The notes below the pieces were generated by a model. It had not been told where the DNA came from. It did no database searches and saw only the letters and a program-made list of their open reading frames with translations. 10,827 nt of DNA, from positions 1 to 10,827 of the forward strand of contig CALDNG010000245.1 of the NCBI GenBank assembly GCA_937915285.1, read 5' to 3'. Shown one piece after another: positions 5,695 to 10,827 of this stretch (the stretch's first letter is position 1; each line of letters starts with the position of its first letter). This DNA comes from an uncultured Desulfomonile sp. Lineage in GTDB: Bacteria > Desulfobacterota > Desulfomonilia > Desulfomonilales > Desulfomonilaceae. The translations under genes were made by a program, and so were the position numbers.

Positions 5695-7113
5695 ATGTCT
5701 GCCTCCAATTCACAGGATTCTTTTCAGGGAGCGGTTAAAGACGTCTTATCGGAATTAAGAATGGTTGAGCGGGGCGATCGAATTCTGGTAGGCGTTTCTG
5801 GAGGCCCGGATTCAGTAGCCCTCATCCATGTCCTTGTTTCCCTGGCTAAAAGTATGAACTTGACCCTCATTGTGGCTCATGTGAACCACAATCTGCGTCC
5901 TACCTCTGAAGAGGAGAGAGATTTTGTTTCATCAATGGCCTCGCGACTCGGTCTGGATTTTTTTCATCTGGACGCCGACGTCAAAGGCTTTGCTAGAGAA
6001 AAACATCTTGGTCTGGAAGAGGCTGGCAGAAGGATCAGGTATTCATACTTTCAAGGATTGAAGCGGGAACTTGAAGCGCACAAGATTGCTACAGCCCACC
6101 ATGTGGATGATCAGATAGAAACTTTTTTCCTCAGACTTTTGCGTGGGACGACATCAACCGGACTCAGAGGAATTCCTGCAGTCATAGGTAATATAATCAG
6201 ACCGCTAATAAAAATGGAAAGGTCACGTATACTCGATTACCTGCACTCTAATTCCATAACCTACATTATAGATGAAACGAATCTTCAATCCTCGACGGAC
6301 AGGAATTTCATGAGGAATGACATCCTCAAAACGCTTGAACGACGATTCCCCGGATACCGGCGGACGATTCTTCGAACCATAGCGCTTCTAACACGGGATG
6401 ATGATTTTATCGAACAACAGGCTCATAGTATTTATAGCGATTCCATCCACCTGGCAGATTCAACAATGAGCATTGACATCGGGAAGTTGAAACACTGTCA
6501 TGACTCGGTGACCAGCAGGGTAATCAGAAAAGCGCTCTACGAAGTTGGTGGCGCTTCCTTGCGACTCGGGGAAATAAATATATTGCAGGCAATTTCCCTT
6601 ATGAATAGCCAAGATCCGTCTTCGGGTCTGGACCTGCCTAACGGGCTAAAAATGAAACGGGACTATGACAGACTCGTCATAAGCAAGGGAGAGGAAGACC
6701 GTTTCGAGGGGTTTTCTTACCTTGTCGATGGCCCTGGAATCGTACACATAGCCGGAACGGGCTATTCGCTGAATTTTAGCGTCAGGACCAGGTCTGAAAT
6801 TCCCGAGGATTTTGGAAACGATCCCAATGTCGTATACTTCGACATCACTTCATTGTCTTTTCCACTTCTGGCGCGCTCAGTGCTTCCGGGAGATAGAATA
6901 GAATTATGGGGCAGTACGGGTTCCTCAAAAGTGAAAAAAGTTTTTATAGACAATAAGATATCACTCGTAGATCGTAGAAAAATACCCCTTGTTGTCAAGG
7001 ACGACAGCGTATTGTTAATTGCCGGTATAAGGAGAAGCCGCCTCCATGAAATCAGAAAAGATAGCTCTGAAATTTTGGAAATAAAATTGATACCCCGATT
7101 TGTCAGGGAATAG
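5695..7113 (+). CDS. tilS: tRNA(Ile)-lysidine synthase TilS
   Basis: A 472-residue cytoplasmic enzyme that attaches lysine to C34 of the tRNA-Ile with anticodon CAU, using ATP, so that it reads AUA codons; it is essential in most bacteria. The N-terminal N-type PP-loop ATPase shows SGGPDS (35-40), HVNHNLR (62-68), and the HHVDDQIETFFLRLLRG block with GLRGI after it, where the His/Asp residues bind nucleotide and metal. DETN followed by RNFMRND is the family's downstream signature. The middle helical part and the TilS C-terminal domain (DRIELWG..KVKKVFIDNKI..RRKIPLVV..GIRRSR) are both present, so this is the long form, similar in size to the E. coli enzyme. No ribosome binding site precedes the ATG; a shorter start at M23 has none either and would trim the region before the PP-loop. 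moeA begins five bases after its stop. Confidence 0.95.
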   Translation: MSASNSQDSFQGAVKDVLSELRMVERGDRILVGVSGGPDSVALIHVLVSLAKSMNLTLIVAHVNHNLRPTSEEERDFVSSMASRLGLDFFHLDADVKGFAREKHLGLEEAGRRIRYSYFQGLKRELEAHKIATAHHVDDQIETFFLRLLRGTTSTGLRGIPAVIGNIIRPLIKMERSRILDYLHSNSITYIIDETNLQSSTDRNFMRNDILKTLERRFPGYRRTILRTIALLTRDDDFIEQQAHSIYSDSIHLADSTMSIDIGKLKHCHDSVTSRVIRKALYEVGGASLRLGEINILQAISLMNSQDPSSGLDLPNGLKMKRDYDRLVISKGEEDRFEGFSYLVDGPGIVHIAGTGYSLNFSVRTRSEIPEDFGNDPNVVYFDITSLSFPLLARSVLPGDRIELWGSTGSSKVKKVFIDNKISLVDRRKIPLVVKDDSVLLIAGIRRSRLHEIRKDSSEILEIKLIPRFVRE

Positions 7114-7118
7114 GCATA

Positions 7119-8357
7119 ATGAATTCTTATGAGCACCGCAAAGGCTTGATAGGTTATGAAGAGGCGCTTCAGTTAACCCTCACAAGTGTCGGGAGGATGC
7201 CTGAGGAACTATGTTCGCCTACTCAGGCGCTCGGCAGGGTAGCAGCCTCTGATGTTTTGGCAACAATCAATTTGCCTTCTGTAGATTCTTCCATGAAGGA
7301 CGGTTACGCAGTTAAATCGTCTGATCTGGAAGAAGCCACAACCTCCAGAGCCGTTTATCTTGAACTCATCGGTTCATCTGTGGCTGGCCGGGAATCTGAT
7401 TTAGAAGTCTCTACGGGAACCGCTGTTCGCATTTTGTGTGGGGCTCCAACCCCCAAAGGGGCAGACGCCATACTGGCCGAGGAATTTGCAGAGTTGCAAT
7501 CCGGCATGATCAGGGTAATAGCTGACGCTCACGTCGGACGAAACATCCTGAAGGCCGGCGCTGACATCATGACGGGACAGGCGCTTGTCTGCGAAGGGGA
7601 ATTAATCACCCCCGCTAAGGTAGGTCTGCTTGTAGCGGGCGGGGTTTCCAGGTTAAGCGTTGCCCGAAAGCCATCCATAGGCCTGTTGGCGACAGGAGAC
7701 GAGGTGATATTGCCTGGCCAACCTTTGACTGAAGGAAAACTCTACGCAAGTAACATTGCCTTACAGGATGCCTGGCTAAGATCTCTAGGCCTCAAATGCT
7801 CAAGTGGAATTTGTGGCGATTCGTTGGACCAGTTGATACAGGCTATAGACAGAATGTCTATAGAGCATGACATATTGATGACCTCAGGGGGTGTATGGAC
7901 TGGAGAACGTGACCTGGTAATCAGGGCTTTGGAATCGCTTGACTGGCGTCCAGTTTTTCATCGTTGCCGGATGGGGCCTGGAAAGGCAGTCGGAATGGGA
8001 ATGCTTAGAGGAAAACCTGTTTTTTGTCTGCCAGGTGGACCGCCTTCAAATGAAATGGCCTTCCTCATGATTGCCCTGCCAGCCATTGCTCGCATGCTGG
8101 GACGAAAAAATGGACTAATACCCCAATTCTTTGGTTCTGTGACTCAGGACATTCATGGCCAGAAAGAATGGACCCAGTTCGTTCATTGCGATCTGAAACA
8201 TGCAAATCAACAGTTTCAGCTCACTCCGCGTGATTTTTCCAGGCGTCTGAGCGCAATGAGTTTTGCTAAAGCCATTGTAAAAATACCTGAAGGTGTCACC
8301 AGAATTGTCAAAGGAACCACTGTACCCTTTTATTCAATAGACATGGTTTCAGAGTAG
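7119..8357 (+). CDS. moeA: MoeA-family molybdopterin molybdenumtransferase (divergent)
   Basis: A 412-residue cytoplasmic protein of the MoeA/gephyrin E family, which places molybdate (or tungstate) into adenylylated molybdopterin, the last step shared by all molybdenum-cofactor enzymes except nitrogenase. Domains follow MoeA order: N-terminal part with DGYAV (61-65), a swivelling domain with the CGAPTPKGADAI motif (107-118), the MogA-like domain with TGDEV (192-196), SGGV..GERD (256-265), MGPGK (285-289) and LPGGPPSNE (304-312), then a beta-barrel (about 335-408). Several family positions differ: the usual SAMDGYA is SMKDGYA, the Thr of TGAP is Cys107, and LPGNPVS is LPGGPPS. The acidic residues D61, E195 and D265 are kept, so activity is plausible, but the changes suggest a distinct branch. 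It starts five bases after tilS, so the two are probably co-transcribed. Confidence 0.88.
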   Translation: MNSYEHRKGLIGYEEALQLTLTSVGRMPEELCSPTQALGRVAASDVLATINLPSVDSSMKDGYAVKSSDLEEATTSRAVYLELIGSSVAGRESDLEVSTGTAVRILCGAPTPKGADAILAEEFAELQSGMIRVIADAHVGRNILKAGADIMTGQALVCEGELITPAKVGLLVAGGVSRLSVARKPSIGLLATGDEVILPGQPLTEGKLYASNIALQDAWLRSLGLKCSSGICGDSLDQLIQAIDRMSIEHDILMTSGGVWTGERDLVIRALESLDWRPVFHRCRMGPGKAVGMGMLRGKPVFCLPGGPPSNEMAFLMIALPAIARMLGRKNGLIPQFFGSVTQDIHGQKEWTQFVHCDLKHANQQFQLTPRDFSRRLSAMSFAKAIVKIPEGVTRIVKGTTVPFYSIDMVSE

Positions 8358-8426
8358 GCTATCAAAAACCCGGAACATGCAGGTTTCAGGATCAACCGTC
8401 TTAAGGCTGCGGGAGGTTAGCTCTCA

Positions 8427-9278
8427 GTGATAACAAAACTTGAAATCACCATACTGGTCAACAACTTCGTCTCCAAGTCCGGATTCAGGGGGGAGCATGG
8501 CTTGAGCCTGTTGCTGGACGTTGGGGAAGAGGGCTTGAATAGCCGAATCCTTTGGGATACCGGCCAAACGGCTGAAACACTCCTATTCAATTTAGGTCTT
8601 TTAAATAATGCTCTTGAGGGCTTGAACACAGTAGTTATAAGTCACGGACATTATGATCACACTGGAGGTTTGTTGGGACTACTGGAGTGTTGCTCCAATC
8701 CCTTGAAAATAATGGCTTCCTCTTATGCTTGGGGTCATCGTTTCAACAATCGCACTGAATTGAAAAACATCGGATCAGACCTAACACCTGAACTGATCAA
8801 GAATAAAGGCGGCGATCTAATAGAAGTTTCAGAACCTGTCGATATCATGGATAATGTTATTGTTAGCGGTCCTATAGAAAAAAAAGAGGTGTGTGAGACA
8901 AATACATCCTTTCTGAGAATATATGACAAGGATATGGAAGTTGACCGTTTTGAGGATGACATGTCTTTGGTAGTCAACCTGGGGCCGGAAGGCCTTTTCA
9001 TAATCACCGGGTGTTGTCATTCCGGGATTATCAATACTGTCAATCACTGTCGAAAGTTCACCGGGGTGCGGAAGGTTAAAGGTATAGTTGGTGGTTTGCA
9101 CCTCCTGAACGCAGCTCCTGAGAAAATGATTGCCACGAGGGATTTTCTGAAGGACCTTGAGTGCGACCTAATTGCTCCGATTCATTGCTCGGGGTTACCT
9201 GAAACGTGCTATCTGAGAAATGAGCTGGGGGATTCTGTAAAATTTTTGGGCTCTGGTGAAACCATCAAGGTTGTATAG
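8427..9278 (+). CDS. Metallo-beta-lactamase-fold hydrolase, COG1237 (MJ0301-like) type
   Basis: A 283-residue protein starting at a GTG, with GGGAGG (8411-8416) ten bases upstream; the N-terminus (ITKLEITILVNN) matches the usual start of this family. Metal ligands are visible: H73, H75, D77 and H78 in HGHYDH, H198 in GCCHSG, H225 in GGLHL and H253 in the final IHCSG; D177-D178 lie in the pre-strand region. This GCxHSGIxN / GGLHL combination marks COG1237, whose archaeal member MJ0301 was reported as a dihydropterin-methyl-ribofuranosylaminobenzene phosphate synthase of methanopterin formation; the role of the bacterial members is unknown, so that name should not be transferred. The MBL fold places the active site at the edge of a beta-sandwich and it should bind one or two metals. 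No signal peptide, hence cytoplasmic. It lies 69 bases after moeA, with no clear terminator between. Confidence 0.88.
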   Translation: MITKLEITILVNNFVSKSGFRGEHGLSLLLDVGEEGLNSRILWDTGQTAETLLFNLGLLNNALEGLNTVVISHGHYDHTGGLLGLLECCSNPLKIMASSYAWGHRFNNRTELKNIGSDLTPELIKNKGGDLIEVSEPVDIMDNVIVSGPIEKKEVCETNTSFLRIYDKDMEVDRFEDDMSLVVNLGPEGLFIITGCCHSGIINTVNHCRKFTGVRKVKGIVGGLHLLNAAPEKMIATRDFLKDLECDLIAPIHCSGLPETCYLRNELGDSVKFLGSGETIKVV

Positions 9279-9284
9279 CCTTCT

Positions 9285-9345
9285 GCAACATCAGAACATT
9301 TCACATTTTGAATTTGGTTACGGCGCCTTTTTGATCTGATGTTGC
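9285..9345. other. Perfect 11-bp inverted repeat with a 39-base loop
   Basis: GCAACATCAGA (9285-9295) is exactly complementary to TCTGATGTTGC (9335-9345). The left arm starts six bases after the stop of the metallo-beta-lactamase gene and the right arm ends 32 bases before the TTG of the S41 peptidase. The loop holds the self-complementary GGCGCC followed by five T (9322-9332). The arms are long and clean, but the loop is unusually long for a simple terminator; paired protein sites or a structured leader are alternatives. Confidence 0.5.
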
Positions 9346-9367
9346 GCCATATCCCTAAAAAAAGTTC

Positions 9368-9371
9368 GGAG
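9368..9371 (+). promoter_or_regulatory. Ribosome binding site deciding a TTG start for the S41 peptidase
   Basis: GGAG lies six bases before the TTG at 9378. The in-frame ATG at 9339 is inside the inverted repeat without a good site, and the ATG at 9426 would cut off the basic start of the signal peptide. Confidence 0.55.
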
Positions 9372-9377
9372 TGTCAT

Positions 9378-10827
9378 TTGAACCTTCGCTGTTCCAACCG
9401 GGTCCTTTTTAAAATTTCCTGTTTGATGACCGGATTCTCTCTCTTCTTTCTAATCACTACCGGAGCGGCCTCGGATACCAGCGACATGATGAGACAAAAT
9501 CCTCTCGACAACCTTTGGTCGGTCAATGATCGATCAGGTCAAGTTAATGAAATCAGCCACAAAACAAACGATGACATTGGGCCAGTAGGAATAAAACTGT
9601 TTGACGAAGTAATGCGCTTGATCCAGAACCATTATGTTTCGGATTTTCCAAAAAAACACATCCTGAAAGATACTCTTGAAAAACTTGTTTTCAGTCTCGA
9701 CCCTATTTGTGGTGAAAAGGTCTCTGTTTTCGATGAATGCGCGGGAAAACCCGAAACTTGTTTTTCAGAAACAATTTCCCGGATTGCCAAGCGTTGCAGG
9801 CTCAAGGAAAATCAGGTCACATCGATGGCACTGGAGATCATTCTGAGGACTCTTGATCAATACTCCTCAATTCTCGATCAAAAAATGATCAATGAACTCA
9901 AGATAAGCGCGGAAGGCAGGTTTGGGGGGATTGGGATGGTAGTGACATCAAAAAACGGGACTTACGTGGTGGTGTCATCAATCCAGGGTTCCCCAGCGCA
10001 CTCCGCTTCCATCAGTTCCGGCGACACTATTGTGTCAATCGACGGTAAACCTTTACAGGGTTTACCTCTGAATGAGGCATTGGGACTCGTGCGCGGGCCA
10101 TCCGATTCCATCATCAGGCTGAAGGTGCTCAAACATGGAACCGAAGAAATCAGGAGTCTTGAATTACGGAGAAAAATAATCCAGGCCCCTCCAGTGAAAT
10201 TTACCATCTTGAATCATGGAGTCGGCTACATAAGGATTGTGAATTTTCAGAACACAACCAGGCTTGAAGTAGAAAAGGCTTTGAAATCATTAACGCAAAG
10301 CTCTGAAGGGGAATTGTCCGGTCTAATTCTGGACCTGAGGGACAACCCCGGTGGTCTGTTTGCAGAAGCCATTCGTGTGGCAGAGTTGTTTGCAAAAGCC
10401 GGTGTAATTACCTCTCTGCAGGGAAAAGACAAAAGCTTCAGCAAAGTGATCAGAGTGAATCGTGACGGGACATACTCTAACCTGCGTATGGTGATACTCA
10501 TAAACAAGGGTTCTGCCAGCGCCTCGGAAGTGCTCACAGGGGCTTTGCTTTCCAACCCAAATGTACTGGTCATGGGAGAACGCAGTTTTGGAAAAGCATC
10601 GGTGCAGAATGTGTTCCCACTAACTGGAAACATGGCGTTGAGACTTACAACAGCACATTATTTCACCTCAGACGGTCGCGACATCGAGGGCAAGGGTCTG
10701 GAACCCGACATCCCTCTGGCTTACCATCAGGCGCTAGACCAGGATAAAACAAAAACAGTCGATATTAGTGAAATTTTAAAGGACCCTGAGGTTAATGCGG
10801 CCATGGACAGGCTCTTATCCAATAATT
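9378..10827 (+). CDS. Secreted S41-family C-terminal processing peptidase (CtpA type), 3' end cut by window edge
   Basis: About 483 residues are visible; the end lies beyond the window. A signal peptide is apparent: basic start with Arg/Lys, then ISCLMTGFSLFFLITTGAA, with likely cleavage near residues 33-37, so the enzyme acts outside the cytoplasmic membrane. The order is that of carboxy-terminal processing proteases: helical N-terminal region with LDQYS (about 160), PDZ domain (about 182-255, beginning FGGIGM), and the S41 core with DLRDNPGG. The serine-lysine dyad is S381 (middle Ser of SASASE) and K406 in SFGKAS, 25 residues apart as in Prc and D1 protease, so it should be active. Such enzymes cleave after recognising hydrophobic C-termini and trim or degrade envelope proteins. 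Unusual is a segment with four cysteines (C111, C121, C128, C140) before the LDQYS motif. Start chosen at TTG 9378 because of its ribosome binding site. Confidence 0.88.
   Translation, partial: MNLRCSNRVLFKISCLMTGFSLFFLITTGAASDTSDMMRQNPLDNLWSVNDRSGQVNEISHKTNDDIGPVGIKLFDEVMRLIQNHYVSDFPKKHILKDTLEKLVFSLDPICGEKVSVFDECAGKPETCFSETISRIAKRCRLKENQVTSMALEIILRTLDQYSSILDQKMINELKISAEGRFGGIGMVVTSKNGTYVVVSSIQGSPAHSASISSGDTIVSIDGKPLQGLPLNEALGLVRGPSDSIIRLKVLKHGTEEIRSLELRRKIIQAPPVKFTILNHGVGYIRIVNFQNTTRLEVEKALKSLTQSSEGELSGLILDLRDNPGGLFAEAIRVAELFAKAGVITSLQGKDKSFSKVIRVNRDGTYSNLRMVILINKGSASASEVLTGALLSNPNVLVMGERSFGKASVQNVFPLTGNMALRLTTAHYFTSDGRDIEGKGLEPDIPLAYHQALDQDKTKTVDISEILKDPEVNAAMDRLLSNN

Noticed and set aside
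8427..9278. Naming the metallo-hydrolase as a methanopterin biosynthesis enzyme
   Set aside because: The name comes from the archaeal MJ0301. COG1237 is broad, nothing else in the window concerns methanopterin, and bacterial members lack an established role.
1..10827. Search for a defence system, mobile element, CRISPR array, toxin-antitoxin pair or tRNA/rRNA gene
   Set aside because: I found no transposase, integrase, nuclease or helicase motifs, no spaced short repeats beyond the single pair noted, and no cloverleaf-like or rRNA-like sequence. The genes read as ordinary chromosomal genes in two tidy arms.

Overview
This 10.8 kb window is a compact stretch of bacterial chromosome with moderate GC (high 40s by eye). 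It reads as the genome of an anaerobic bacterium, plausibly a member of the Desulfobacterota (former Deltaproteobacteria). That placement is an inference from the gene set: a fused beta-oxidation enzyme, a divergent MoeA, an MJ0301-like (COG1237) metallo-beta-lactamase and a nitroreductase. No marker in the window proves it. I see no rRNA, tRNA, insertion sequence, CRISPR array, phage gene or integration site.

The left arm (1-3388) is read on the minus strand. In transcription order it holds a nitroreductase-family flavoprotein, a Tat-exported six-bladed NHL propeller with its own candidate promoter, a small membrane-anchored protein with a CxxC pair, a weak terminator-like hairpin, and a large polytopic membrane protein that runs off the left edge. 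The membrane protein starts at a TTG behind a strong ribosome binding site and consists of two homologous halves.

A 156-bp divergent intergenic region separates this arm from the plus-strand genes. The first plus-strand gene encodes a two-domain 3-hydroxyacyl-CoA dehydrogenase/enoyl-CoA hydratase, with the domains in the opposite order to FadB. Two consecutive hairpins follow it, the second resembling a terminator. Then comes a probable transcription unit of tilS (tRNA-Ile lysidine synthase), a MoeA-family molybdenum-cofactor gene only 5 bp downstream, and a COG1237 metallo-beta-lactamase-fold gene.

An intergenic region with a perfect 11-bp inverted repeat precedes the last gene, a secreted S41 (CtpA-type) peptidase that runs off the right edge and carries an unusual four-cysteine segment before its PDZ domain.

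Most of the window is ordinary housekeeping and central metabolism. No obvious new multi-gene system stands out. The points most worth following are the duplicated membrane protein, the dehydrogenase-hydratase fusion with non-standard dehydrogenase motifs, the cysteine-rich segment in the S41 peptidase and the long-looped inverted repeat beside it.
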